64,000 bases of DNA from Alphaproteobacteria bacterium (GCA_017616015.1 JAFZYY010000029.1:66101-130100); one strand, 5' to 3'; shown: positions 55,368 to 64,000, numbered from the stretch's first letter. Notes: a model not told the origin generated them from the sequence alone. Made by a program: numbers and translations.

Positions 55368-57304
55368 TCTCGATGACGATTAACACTCTTCCGGTTCAGG
55401 CGGAACAAGGCAGTTCGATTTTACAGGCGGCTTTGTCAGCCGGAATTCCCGTCACGCATTTGTGTGTGGAAAATTCGTTGGGGATTAAGGGAAATTGCGG
55501 TCTGTGTCTGGTTGAAATAGAAGGGAAAAACTCTTTGGTTCCGGCTTGCGAAACGCCGGTTGAGGAAAATATGCGCGTTTTGACGGATACGCCGAAAGTC
55601 AGACAGGCGATTCGGGAAAGAGCTGCAAAACTGTTCGCCAATCACCCCGCGGACTGCGCGTTGTGTTCCAAAGCCGGGGATTGTGTCATTCAAAAAATTT
55701 GCACGCAGTATCGGCCTGAACTTGCGCCGAAAAAGAAAAAACAGCCGACAAGAAAACTGTTGGACTGGATAGAATGCGATGACGAAAAATGCATCGGTTG
55801 CGGCAGATGCGCCGCTTTTTTGAAAAAGATCGGTCTTGAGGATAGCGCTGCCATGCCGCCGTCTTCCTGTCCGCCGTTTCCTTTGTCCGGAACTCTGACC
55901 GATATATGCCCGTCGGGAGCTTTGACGGAAAGCGCGTCCGATTTGAAACGCGCCTGGGAAATCAGAAAAATTCAAAGTATAGACGTAACGGACTGTGTCG
56001 GAACGAAAATCGATCTTAACGTGGTGGACGGTAAAATCATATCGGCAAAACCAGCTGAAACGGACGGGCTTATTTCGGACAAGGCGCGCTTTTGTCTGGA
56101 CGGATTAAGCAAAAACAGAATTGATCGTCCGTATAAACGGATAAACGGACGGTTGACGGAATGTTCGTGGACGGAAGCTTTGACGGCCGTCGCGGAAAAA
56201 ATGAAAACAATTTCCGCAGATAAAATGGCGGGATTGATCGGGGAATATGCCGACTGCGAAAGTATGCTGGCGTTAAGGGATTTGTTTGCGCTGAAAGGGG
56301 CAAACGCGATTGATGCCCGGCCGGACGGCATGTATTTCGATACGCACAGCCGGCAGTCGTGGCTGTTTAATACGCCGTTTTCCAGAATTTGCGAAGCGGA
56401 CGCTTTGTTGTGCGTCGGCGCTGATGTCGATGCGCTTGCTCCGGCTGTTGCGTGGCGCTTAAGACAAAATCCGATGCCTAAAGGTTTTGTCGGAAAAAAG
56501 ACCAATTCATGCCTGCCGTATGAGGCGTTGTCGAATAAACCGGTGATTTTGGAAGATATTCTGAACGATTTGGGACGCGGCGCGGCTTTGCTTCGGCAGG
56601 CTCGAAAGCCGATGATCATTGTCGGAGCGTCGGTAATGCAGCGATCCGACGCGGCGGCGATTATGCGCTTGATTTGTCAGATTTCTCAATACTACAGCGT
56701 GATACGCGAAGACTGGAACGGGTATAATTTTCTGACGGACAAAACGACTGTTTTGGGGGCGTTGGAGCTGGGTCTGATTCCTGAAGAACCTCTGCGCCCG
56801 AAAATGAAAAGCGGTCGGTTTGATTTGATCTATCTGCTGAACGAAGATCGGTTTCAACGCTCTGACGCGCCGGAAGCTTTCGTCGTTTATCAGGGAATTT
56901 ACGCTTCTGACACTGCCCGGGAAGCGGACGTTGTCCTGCCATCTTTGTCATTTGCGGAAAAAAAGGCGACGTACGTTAACGCGGAAGGACGGGCGCAGAG
57001 TACGGCCGTTGCTTTGCCCGCGTTCGGCCAGGCGCGCGAAGACTGGAAAATTTTAAGAGCTTTATCCGAATATTTGGAAACGGCGCCGCTGCCGTATAAT
57101 GATTTGGACGATATTCGCGATGCTTTGGCGGGGAAAAGTATTGTCTTTTATTCCCGCGGAGAAATTCATAAGGCTGAAAATAAAGAATTCGGCGTTGCCG
57201 GAAAGCTTTCGGACGAACCAATCGACTCTTTCTGCGATTCCTTTGCGGACGAATTGAGCCGTCAGTCCGAGCACGCAAAAATGTTACGTTGGAGGAGCCG
57301 TTAA
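55364..57304 (+). CDS. nuoG: Complex I subunit NuoG, multi Fe-S protein
   Basis: 646 residues, slightly short. N-terminal 2Fe-2S domain with four Cys (HLCVENSLGIKGNCGLC, then PACETPV), the His-Cys3 motif NHPADCALCSKAGDC (cluster N5), and CIGCGRCAAF with DICPSGAL (cluster N4). The remainder is a molybdopterin-oxidoreductase-like fold without the metal cofactor motifs. It normally accepts electrons from NuoF; here it directly follows nuoD and there is no nuoE or nuoF between. Overlaps nuoD by 4 bases. Confidence 0.9.
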   Translation: MISMTINTLPVQAEQGSSILQAALSAGIPVTHLCVENSLGIKGNCGLCLVEIEGKNSLVPACETPVEENMRVLTDTPKVRQAIRERAAKLFANHPADCALCSKAGDCVIQKICTQYRPELAPKKKKQPTRKLLDWIECDDEKCIGCGRCAAFLKKIGLEDSAAMPPSSCPPFPLSGTLTDICPSGALTESASDLKRAWEIRKIQSIDVTDCVGTKIDLNVVDGKIISAKPAETDGLISDKARFCLDGLSKNRIDRPYKRINGRLTECSWTEALTAVAEKMKTISADKMAGLIGEYADCESMLALRDLFALKGANAIDARPDGMYFDTHSRQSWLFNTPFSRICEADALLCVGADVDALAPAVAWRLRQNPMPKGFVGKKTNSCLPYEALSNKPVILEDILNDLGRGAALLRQARKPMIIVGASVMQRSDAAAIMRLICQISQYYSVIREDWNGYNFLTDKTTVLGALELGLIPEEPLRPKMKSGRFDLIYLLNEDRFQRSDAPEAFVVYQGIYASDTAREADVVLPSLSFAEKKATYVNAEGRAQSTAVALPAFGQAREDWKILRALSEYLETAPLPYNDLDDIRDALAGKSIVFYSRGEIHKAENKEFGVAGKLSDEPIDSFCDSFADELSRQSEHAKMLRWRSR

Positions 57305-58309
57305 ATGACAGATTTTTTAAGAACGCTTTTCCGGACGGATATTCGGCCTTTTCTGCGCGATTTGGCGCCGATAGGAACAATGTTGATTCATGCGGCGGCT
57401 TTTTGCGTGTTTATTTTGCTTGTCAGTTTCTTTTTTTGCTGGGGAAAAGAGAAGATTCGGGCAAGAATGGAAATGCGCCGTTCCGTTTCGATGAAGCAGC
57501 TTTTCTGTCGCTTGTGCGTCAGATTCCTCAAATATCCGGCCATTCCGGAGCAGGCTCAAAAGACTCTGTTTGTTTTGGCGCCGTTGTTTGCCTTTGTTTT
57601 TTCGGTGTTCTTTTTCTTTTTTATGCCGGTCGGTTCGAAGTATCTGCCTCACCCCGATGTCAGCATGCTGTATTTTTTGTTCGCGGCTTCGGGCGGCGTT
57701 TACGCTTTTATTATCGGCGGGTGGAGTAGCGCTTCCCGTTTCAGCTTTTTCGGAGCGTTGCGTTTTGTGGCGCAGTCGCTGGCGTGTCAGCCGATTTTGG
57801 CTCTGGTCGTCGTTACGATATTGATGACGGCGGGCGGTTCCGATTTGCAGGCGGTTATGCGGGCGCAAAGGCATGTGTGGTTTGTCGTTCCTCATTTTCC
57901 GCTGTTTATTCTGTATATTTTGTCGGTTACGATGATGCTGGCTCAGGCGCCGTTCGGATCGCCCAAGTCGGATCTGGAATTAGCCGGAGGTATCTATTCG
58001 GAATACAGCGGCGCTTTGTATGTTTTATTCCTGATTTCGGAAAATGTTTTACTGCTTTTATGCGCCGTAATGGGCAGTTTCCTTTTTCTGGGCGGAACGA
58101 TGCCTTTGTTCGGCATGGATTATCCGGAAACGGTGCTGATGGTTAAAACGGTTTTTTTGCTGTTTGTTTTTCTATTAATCAAAGAAACGCTGCCCAGTTG
58201 GAGAACGGATAAAATCATGCATATCAGTTTTAAAATCTGTCTGCCGTTCGCTCTTGTTTGGCTGACAGTCACGGCCGGCGCACTGTATTTTGTTCAGGGG
58301 GCGGGATAA
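57305..58309 (+). CDS. nuoH: Complex I subunit NuoH with an altered quinone/E-channel loop
   Basis: 334 residues, eight or nine membrane helices. Family frame is clear (YAFIIGGWSSASRFSFFGALR, YSEYSGALYVLF). Compared with family consensus, the Glu of the AQxxSYE motif is Gln (AQSLACQ, about residue 162). PFDxPEAExEL has become PFGSPKSDLEL (about 217-227), and the N-terminal loop GPNxVG is lost (KEKIRARMEMRR). These residues line the quinone entry and the E-channel in known structures. Confidence 0.88.
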   Translation: MTDFLRTLFRTDIRPFLRDLAPIGTMLIHAAAFCVFILLVSFFFCWGKEKIRARMEMRRSVSMKQLFCRLCVRFLKYPAIPEQAQKTLFVLAPLFAFVFSVFFFFFMPVGSKYLPHPDVSMLYFLFAASGGVYAFIIGGWSSASRFSFFGALRFVAQSLACQPILALVVVTILMTAGGSDLQAVMRAQRHVWFVVPHFPLFILYILSVTMMLAQAPFGSPKSDLELAGGIYSEYSGALYVLFLISENVLLLLCAVMGSFLFLGGTMPLFGMDYPETVLMVKTVFLLFVFLLIKETLPSWRTDKIMHISFKICLPFALVWLTVTAGALYFVQGAG

Positions 58310-58621
58310 ATGAATATCAGAAAAAAATTGAACGTTCTGCTTTTTCCGGATATATGGCGCAGTCTGCGGGTTTCTTTGCGCTACGCTCTGGGAATCGGAT
58401 CCGCGCAGAAAATGAAGCCGTTTACAAAAACTTCGCCCCGATTGCCCGTCGTTGATTTCCAAAAATGCGTCGGGTGCGGACTGTGCGTGAAAATCTGTCC
58501 GGCACAGGCTGTTTCGGTAAAGACCGGATCTGATTTTTCGTTATCCGAAGAAAAATGCGTTTCCTGCGGTTTATGTGCGGAATCCTGTCCTGAAAACGCG
58601 ATTACGCTTGAAAGGAAATAA
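58310..58621 (+). CDS. nuoI: Complex I subunit NuoI, shortened 2[4Fe-4S] protein
   Basis: 103 residues, against about 160 for most NuoI proteins. The N-terminus is amphipathic (LLFPDIWRSLRVSLRYALG). Both ferredoxin motifs are complete: CVGCGLCVKICP (residues 53-64) and CVSCGLCAESCP (83-94). It passes electrons toward N2. The usual interdomain and C-terminal extensions are missing. The nuoH stop abuts its start (TAAATG). Confidence 0.88.
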   Translation: MNIRKKLNVLLFPDIWRSLRVSLRYALGIGSAQKMKPFTKTSPRLPVVDFQKCVGCGLCVKICPAQAVSVKTGSDFSLSEEKCVSCGLCAESCPENAITLERK

Positions 58622-58626
58622 AGAGT

Positions 58627-59130
58627 ATGTATGCCGTCGAATTTTATATTTTTGCTTTTTTGGTTTTGATTTCGGCTTTTTTATCCGTCATGGTCAAGCA
58701 TATTTTATACGCGGCGTTTTGTCAGATTCAGGCTGTTGTGGCGATGGCGGGAATTCTGGCCGGACTGAACGCGAAATTTGTCGGTTTTGCTCTGTTGTCC
58801 GTGACAGCGACGTCTTTGCTTGTTTTTCTGGTGTTTTCCCTGATAGTTTTTGATTTTCATCAGGCGCATGCGAAACTTCCCGAAAAGGCATCGCGTTCGT
58901 CATTGATCTTTTTTATTCTGTTGGGAGTGCAGACAATCTATATGTTTTTCAAGCCGCAATGGTCGATCAGAAAGCCCGCTCCCGATTTTTCGTTGCCGGA
59001 ACTTGGAAATATTTTATATGCGGATTACGGGCTGTGCGTTGTTATTTTTGCGGCGCTTGTTTTATCCAGTATGGTGGGGATTGCGGCACTGCTGGTTCGC
59101 AAGACCGATAAGAACGGAGAAAAACCATGA
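58627..59130 (+). CDS. nuoJ: Complex I subunit NuoJ (divergent)
   Basis: 167 residues, five membrane helices, matching NuoJ/ND6 in place and pattern. The conserved third-helix motif YVGAVAVLFLF is not present (SVTATSLLVFL), and the AEFLAM segment before it is AKFVGF, turning a Glu into Lys. Overlaps nuoK by 4 bases. Assignment depends on gene order more than on sequence. Confidence 0.75.
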   Translation: MYAVEFYIFAFLVLISAFLSVMVKHILYAAFCQIQAVVAMAGILAGLNAKFVGFALLSVTATSLLVFLVFSLIVFDFHQAHAKLPEKASRSSLIFFILLGVQTIYMFFKPQWSIRKPAPDFSLPELGNILYADYGLCVVIFAALVLSSMVGIAALLVRKTDKNGEKP

Positions 59131-59435
59131 TCATAGATGTGCCGGTTATTTTAACGGTCAGCTCTTTTTTAGTGTTTTTCGGACTGTGGGGAATTTTACG
59201 CCATAGAGGGGATTTGATGCGTATTTTATTGGCGCTGCAGTTGATTTTTTTGGGATCATTGTTTAATTTTTCGATGGGCAGCGCTTTGTTTTCCGACGCT
59301 TCCGGCGTGATTTTTTCATTGTTTATCGCGTGCCTGACGGGAGTACAGACAGTGGCGTCATTGGCTCTGTTTTTGCTGTATTTTCGCAAACACGATCGCC
59401 TGATTCCGGATCATATCGAAAAGATGAAGGGATAA
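59127..59435 (+). CDS. nuoK: Complex I subunit NuoK with both channel Glu residues replaced by Gln
   Basis: 102 residues, three membrane helices. Aligned to E. coli NuoK with a constant offset of 2, E36 (LIGLEIM) becomes Q38 (LLALQLI) and E72 (AAAEASI) becomes Q74 (TGVQTVA). These two membrane Glu residues are nearly invariant and needed for proton pumping in E. coli. The C-terminus (HIEKMKG) still matches the E. coli end (SVSEMRG). Confidence 0.88.
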   Translation: MIIDVPVILTVSSFLVFFGLWGILRHRGDLMRILLALQLIFLGSLFNFSMGSALFSDASGVIFSLFIACLTGVQTVASLALFLLYFRKHDRLIPDHIEKMKG

Positions 59436-59440
59436 GTCAA

Positions 59441-61255
59441 ATGATCTTTGCCGTCTTTTTGCCGTTGGTTGCCGCCATTTATATTTTTGGCGCGGCTTTT
59501 TTTAAAAAACGCACGTTTGCGTGGGAGGTCGGAACGGCGGCGATCGCCGTAGCCTTTTTCAAAATCGTTACCATGGCGTTTAAAAGCTTTTTCCACGGCC
59601 GCGTTTACAGCGTGTTTCTGCTTCCGTTTTTAAAGCTGGATAATGTCGAGTACGGTTGGCGTCTTCATTTGGAAGCAACCGAAATTTTTCTGGTCGTTTT
59701 TATCGTTTTTTCCGCGTTGATGAGCTTGCTGTTCGTCAGAAATTTTTTGCCTAAACCCCGTATGAACAGGTTTGTCGTATTTTTGTTGCTTCTGCTTTTC
59801 TTTTTAATGATCGGCATCGGCGCCAAGAGCGTTTTTCAATTTTTTGTCGGTTGGGATTTAGCGGTTTTGTCGGCTTATCTGCTGTTAATGCTTTTTCATG
59901 AAAAACAGGCTGTGCGGCAATCGGGAATTAACTTCCTGATCTGGCATACGTTAACGGACGTACCGTTGTTCTGCGCTTTTTATATGCTGACAGAAAAAAC
60001 GGGAACATTTTTCATTCCCCCCTTTATCGATCAATGGTTTACGGCGTTTCAGGGCGGACAGGCCGTCGTTTTTGCCGTTCTGATTTTGTTGGGCGTTTCC
60101 GCAAAACTGTTTTTGTTCGGCACGAATATCATGATTACACAAACGGCCGGTATTTCCGTTCCGGCGCTGGCGTTTATCGCGCCGGCGGCTTTGGGCGGGT
60201 TGGGCGTTTATATCCTCTATATCTGTTTTCCTTTCGTCGAAAAAGAACAGGCGGTCCGTATGCTGTTTACCTGCTGGGGAATTTTGACGGCCGTCAGCGG
60301 ACTGATGATGGCGGCGGCGCAAACAAATATTAAAATAATGCTTTGTTTGTTGCTGATGGGGCAGTTCGGCTTTGTGCTGACGGTTTTGGGGCTGATTGGC
60401 CGGGACGCCGCTTTTTGCGCGTATATTGCGTTGATTACGCCGATGACGGGGCTGATTTTGTGTTCGGGCACAATCATACGGGCTCTTCAGGGGGAAGAAG
60501 ATTTACTGCGCATGGGCGGCTTGAAAAAGCAGTTGCCGTTTTCATTTTGGCTGACACTGCTGTTTTCCGTTTGTTGCGGCGGGTTTCCGCAGATCGGCAA
60601 TTCCGGCGTTATCTGGAAGATGTTTGCCGTTTTAAAAGAACGATTTTCGACGGCGGGTGTCGCGGGATTGACGTTTTATCTGTTTTGTCTGATGTTTGTC
60701 TTTGCGCGTTTGCTGTTTTTGGCTTTTTTAGCCGAATCAAAGTTGTCGCCGTCCGTAACGGAAAAAATAACTCAGCCGTCCAAAACGGAAGCGTTGCCAC
60801 TAATCGTTTTATTGCTGTTGTCTTTCTTTCAAAACAAAGTTTTTGAATTATCCGTTTTGCCGAATTTGTCAGGCGATTTGCCGGCAGGCATGCTTTCTTT
60901 TCTGTTGGTCGGCGCCTGCGGTTTGCCTGCGGGGATATTGTTTTTCAAAAAGAGGGAAAAGGAAACGCCGCGTTTATCGACGGATCGGGCTTTTTATCGT
61001 TGTTGTCTGAAAGGATTTTATTTAACCGATTTTTATCAGATTGTTTTTATTCGTCCTTTTATGGCTTTGGCGGATTTTGCCTGGCGCTTTGCCGGATCGG
61101 AGTTGCTGACGGAAACGCTTCCCAATGCTTTGAAGAAAACGGCGGAAAAATTGCAACAGACGTATTCGGGACGGTCTTCTGATTTCTTTATTTGGTCTTT
61201 GGCCGGACTGTTTATTTTGATTTTTTCATTGCTTCCTTTGTTGGCGGGAGGATAA
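59441..61255 (+). CDS. nuoL: Complex I antiporter-like subunit NuoL (divergent)
   Basis: 604 residues from the ATG at 59441, about 15 membrane helices. The family core is recognisable (GWDLAVLSAYLLL, QTNIKIMLCLLLMGQFGFVL, EEDLLRMGGLKKQLPFSFW). The fifth-helix Glu of GWEGVGLCSYLL is Asp. A Lys aligns with that of GKSAQLPLHTWL, but the His/Trp residues there are gone (AKLFLFGTNIMI), as is the Lys of the THAFFKALLFL segment. The C-terminal part contains the lateral helix region. Confidence 0.85.
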   Translation: MIFAVFLPLVAAIYIFGAAFFKKRTFAWEVGTAAIAVAFFKIVTMAFKSFFHGRVYSVFLLPFLKLDNVEYGWRLHLEATEIFLVVFIVFSALMSLLFVRNFLPKPRMNRFVVFLLLLLFFLMIGIGAKSVFQFFVGWDLAVLSAYLLLMLFHEKQAVRQSGINFLIWHTLTDVPLFCAFYMLTEKTGTFFIPPFIDQWFTAFQGGQAVVFAVLILLGVSAKLFLFGTNIMITQTAGISVPALAFIAPAALGGLGVYILYICFPFVEKEQAVRMLFTCWGILTAVSGLMMAAAQTNIKIMLCLLLMGQFGFVLTVLGLIGRDAAFCAYIALITPMTGLILCSGTIIRALQGEEDLLRMGGLKKQLPFSFWLTLLFSVCCGGFPQIGNSGVIWKMFAVLKERFSTAGVAGLTFYLFCLMFVFARLLFLAFLAESKLSPSVTEKITQPSKTEALPLIVLLLLSFFQNKVFELSVLPNLSGDLPAGMLSFLLVGACGLPAGILFFKKREKETPRLSTDRAFYRCCLKGFYLTDFYQIVFIRPFMALADFAWRFAGSELLTETLPNALKKTAEKLQQTYSGRSSDFFIWSLAGLFILIFSLLPLLAGG

Positions 61256-61259
61256 GTTC

Positions 61260-62681
61260 ATGATGTTGTTTTCTTTGCCTTCCGTAGTTGTTTTCCTGCC
61301 GTTGCTGGGAGCGTTGTTCGTTTTGTTCGTTCGCGGAGACGATAAAGTCGTTTTCCAAAACAGCAGGCACGTATCGTTACTGATTACGGTATGTACTTTT
61401 GTTTTATCGCTGTCTTCCGTTTTGTGGTCAAAAGATATGTCGGACACTTATCTGATGCAGTCGGGGTGGCGGATCAGCGTTGACGCGCTGAGCATGATTT
61501 TTGTCCTGCTGATTTCCTTTTTAACGATTCCGGCGGTTTGCGTCGTGCGACGACATATTTCGTTTTGCGTGCGCGAGTTCTGTTTTTTAATTCTGACGGC
61601 GGAAAGTTTTATGCTGCTTTCCGTTTGTTCGGGCAATATTTTGCGCTTTTTCGTGTTTTGGGAAGCCGCCGTTGTGCCGCTGTTTTTGATGGTTGCGGTC
61701 TGGGGCGTGGAAAAAAGAATCTTTACGGCGTACAAGTTTTGTTTTTCGGACATGCTTGGATCCGTCTTTTTGCTGCCGGTTCTTTTTTTGCTGTATCAGA
61801 AAACGGGAACCGGCAGTTTCGCAGATATGGCGAAAGTTCACTTAAGCAATATGGAAGAAACGGTTTTCCTGCTTTGTTTTGTCGCGACATTGGCATTTAA
61901 AGCGCCTCTTTTCCCGTTTCATGCCTGGCTCAGCGACGCGCAGGCCGAAGCGCCTGTTCCGACGGGTATTTTATTGTGCGGTATTTTTTCAAAACTAGTG
62001 TTTTACGCGATGCTACGATTACTGTTTCCTTTGATGCAGACGTCTTTGGAAAAAGCGGCGCCCTTTTTGCTCGCGTGGGCCGTTTTTTCGGCCGTATACG
62101 GCGCTTTGATTACGCTAAGGCAGACGGAAATCAAAAAGATCGCGGGATTTACTCATTTGGCTCAGGTCGGTTTTCTGGCGGCGGGACTGTTTTGTCTGAC
62201 GCCGAACGCGCTGAAAGGAATGTTGTTTTTATGCGTCGCGCAGGGAATGGCTTTTACGGCGTATTTAATGACGGCCGGCGCTTTGTACGAACGCTTTCGG
62301 TCAGCGGGAATCAGAAATCCGACCGGGCTGATGATGATGTGTCCGTATTTGGGAGCGACGTTTTTTCTGGCGTGTCTGGCTATTTTGGCCATGCCGCCGC
62401 TGATGCCGTTTACGGGTCAGCTGCTGATTTTTGATTCCGTGTTTATACGTTCGGGAACGGCGGCTTTCTTTTTACTGTTATCGGTCGTTTTGCTGTACGC
62501 TTCCTTTTTTAAACTGTTTACGCGCCTGCTGTTCGGAGAGCCTCCGGAAAGAACGTTGGTTCCCGCGGATATGGGCTGGCGGGAAAAAATAATGGCCGTA
62601 TTGTTCGGCGGTATATTTTTGCTTATATCTGTCATGCCGTCTTTGGCGTTCGGTTTGGTACAGAAGGCGATAGTCGGATAA
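61260..62681 (+). CDS. nuoM: Complex I antiporter-like subunit NuoM
   Basis: 473 residues, about 14 membrane helices. Better conserved than NuoL: the fifth-helix Glu stands in VFWEAAVVPLFLMVAVWG, and both channel Lys are kept in LAFKAPLFPFHAWLSDAQAE and CGIFSKLVFYAMLR. The KKIAGFTHLAQVGF segment is typical. So this subunit could still translocate ions. Confidence 0.92.
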   Translation: MMLFSLPSVVVFLPLLGALFVLFVRGDDKVVFQNSRHVSLLITVCTFVLSLSSVLWSKDMSDTYLMQSGWRISVDALSMIFVLLISFLTIPAVCVVRRHISFCVREFCFLILTAESFMLLSVCSGNILRFFVFWEAAVVPLFLMVAVWGVEKRIFTAYKFCFSDMLGSVFLLPVLFLLYQKTGTGSFADMAKVHLSNMEETVFLLCFVATLAFKAPLFPFHAWLSDAQAEAPVPTGILLCGIFSKLVFYAMLRLLFPLMQTSLEKAAPFLLAWAVFSAVYGALITLRQTEIKKIAGFTHLAQVGFLAAGLFCLTPNALKGMLFLCVAQGMAFTAYLMTAGALYERFRSAGIRNPTGLMMMCPYLGATFFLACLAILAMPPLMPFTGQLLIFDSVFIRSGTAAFFLLLSVVLLYASFFKLFTRLLFGEPPERTLVPADMGWREKIMAVLFGGIFLLISVMPSLAFGLVQKAIVG

Positions 62682-62696
62682 AACTGGGAGAAAATC

Positions 62697-64000
62697 ATGC
62701 GAAAAGTAGTTTTGGAATTATTGCCCGTTTTACCCGAAGCGTTTCTTTTCTTTTCGGTTGTCTGTTCTTTGCTGGCCGGAGTGTATGCCGCGCCCAGTCA
62801 TGCCAGAGAAAAAGCGGAAAAATACGTTTATGCAGGATTGCTTTGCGCTTTTGTCGTTCTGTGTTCGATAAAAGTGCCGGAAAAAGGACTGTATTTTGAA
62901 GCATTTGTTTTGGACGCGTTCGCTGTATGGCTGAAAAAACTTTTGCTGTTGGCCGCTTTTATTTGTTTGTTGTTTGCCGCGGATTGGCTGAAGTATAAAA
63001 AATATTCGCGCTTTGAATTCGCGCCGCTGGTCGGATTTGCCGTAACAGGCATGATGCTGACGATTTCAAGCCGAACATTTCTGATGCAATTTCTGGGCTT
63101 GGAAATGATGTATTTCCCACTGCTGTTTTTAACGGCATACAAACGTCTGGGCGAAAGATCAACCGAAGCGGGGGCTAAATATGCCGTCATGGTGTTTTTC
63201 AGTTCCGGACTGTATTTATTCGGCATATCCGTTTTGTACTCATGTTTGGGAACAATGGATTTTGAGAAAATCGCCGCGGCGGATAAAAGCGCGCTGATGC
63301 CGGCTTTGCTGTGGGGGCTGTCTTTTGTGACGGCGGGATTGATGCTGAAAATTGCGGCGGCTCCGTTTCATTTCTGGGCGACCGATGTTTACGAAGGCGC
63401 TCCGTCGCCCGTGACGGCGTTGTTTGCAACGATTGTCCGACTGAGCATTATAGCGGCTTTCGCCCGGATCGTTATGGAACCGTTTGCTTCTTTGATGTTT
63501 TACTGGAAAACGGTTTTGGCGTTTATCGGCGTTTTATCCGTCGTGATCGGCAGTTTCGGCGCCATTGTGCAAACAAATATCAAAAGACTGCTGGCTTATA
63601 CCGTTATTGTTCAAAACGGTTTTTGTTTGTCGGCTTTAGCGTTGGGGAATATTCCTTTGCTGTCTCTGTTTCTGACGGTTGATCTGATTTTGCTGACGGG
63701 GCTTTCCGCTATTATTTTATCGTTGCGCGTCGGAGACGAACTGAGCGAAAAAACGCGCGTGTTGCTTGGCCAGGGGCGGGCAAAACCCATTCGCGGCGCC
63801 CTGTTTTCTTTAATTTTTCTCGGATTGTCCGGCACGCCGCCGTTTGCGGGATTTTGGGCGCGTTTTCAGTTGTTTAAGGAAGCGACTTTGAGCGCGACGC
63901 CGTTGTTCGCCGTACTATTGATGACGGGAAATCTTTTAATCATGTATGTTTATTTCCGCCTGATTCGCCAGATGTATATGACCTCGGCAAAAGAAGAGCT
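62697..64000 (+). CDS. nuoN: Complex I antiporter-like subunit NuoN (runs off window)
   Basis: Open from the ATG at 62697 (GGGAG upstream) to the end of the window, about 434 residues seen. Typical stretches are FLMQFLGLEMMYFP, STEAGAKYAVMVFFSSGLYL, the channel-Lys region GLMLKIAAAPFHFWATDVYE followed by GAPSPVTALFA, and NIKRLLAYTVIVQNGF. The second channel position, usually Lys, seems to be Arg (IVRLSIIA). Last of the cluster seen. Confidence 0.9.
   Translation, partial: MRKVVLELLPVLPEAFLFFSVVCSLLAGVYAAPSHAREKAEKYVYAGLLCAFVVLCSIKVPEKGLYFEAFVLDAFAVWLKKLLLLAAFICLLFAADWLKYKKYSRFEFAPLVGFAVTGMMLTISSRTFLMQFLGLEMMYFPLLFLTAYKRLGERSTEAGAKYAVMVFFSSGLYLFGISVLYSCLGTMDFEKIAAADKSALMPALLWGLSFVTAGLMLKIAAAPFHFWATDVYEGAPSPVTALFATIVRLSIIAAFARIVMEPFASLMFYWKTVLAFIGVLSVVIGSFGAIVQTNIKRLLAYTVIVQNGFCLSALALGNIPLLSLFLTVDLILLTGLSAIILSLRVGDELSEKTRVLLGQGRAKPIRGALFSLIFLGLSGTPPFAGFWARFQLFKEATLSATPLFAVLLMTGNLLIMYVYFRLIRQMYMTSAKEE

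Overview
The window is a continuous, gene-dense stretch of an alphaproteobacterial chromosome with no sign of assembly breaks. The lineage is inferred from gene neighbourhoods: an addB-murU-amgK-tsaE run with a DivL-like gene beside it, an XRE regulator-metK-trmB run, rimP-nusA-ylxR/L7Ae-infB-rbfA, truB-rpsO-pnp, and rpsT-dnaA-dnaN-recF-gyrB. Several features suggest an anaerobic or host-associated lifestyle. A ubiB homologue has decayed, the complex I-like cluster lacks its NADH module, and glycogen phosphorylase is present. The species cannot be named from the sequence alone.

Layout. 1-3733 (-) holds addB (partial), murU, amgK, tsaE and a membrane-anchored degenerate SNase-domain protein. 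3830-7176 (-) holds a charged coiled-coil protein and a four-PAS, DivL-like histidine pseudokinase. 7276-10125 (+) is XRE-metK-trmB-STAS. 10250-15919 (+) is the rimP-nusA-rnpM/L7Ae-infB-rbfA translation operon, preceded by a hairpin-rich leader. 15912-18956 is a block lying between rbfA and truB: a HAD phosphatase, an XRE/ImmA pair, an HNH nuclease and a PEGA-like lipoprotein. 19267-24167 (+) is truB-rpsO-pnp and a nitronate monooxygenase-like gene. 24215-29156 contains envelope and unknown genes, dut, a ubiB remnant and a crotonase. 29233-36126 (+) is rpsT and the dnaA-dnaN-recF-gyrB replication cluster. 36188-36263 is tRNA-Thr(CGT).

36413-43696 (+) is an eight-gene surface-sugar cluster. 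It encodes synthesis of GDP-D-glycero-D-manno-heptose (gmhA, hddA and a fused hddC-gmhB) plus a GDP-sugar 4,6-dehydratase, a cupin, a reductase, a glycosyltransferase and a UGM-like flavoprotein. The likely product is a modified heptose for a surface glycan. 43764-51988 holds a small RHH-like gene, an ECF sigma/anti-sigma/metal-sensor cassette, an amidohydrolase, anmK, tyrS and glgP. AnmK together with AmgK and MurU fits cell-wall MurNAc recycling.

52392-64000 (+) is a small unknown gene followed by nuoA-B-C-D-G-H-I-J-K-L-M-N (nuoN runs off the end). This complex I has no nuoE or nuoF at its locus. Residues that define the ubiquinone site in NuoD and the proton path in NuoK, NuoA, NuoH and NuoL are replaced, yet every reading frame is intact. 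Together with the decayed ubiB this is the most unusual feature of the window: a complex I-derived machine that probably no longer performs NADH:ubiquinone oxidoreduction. A rod-shaped RNA resembling 6S RNA lies just upstream of this region (52180-52333).
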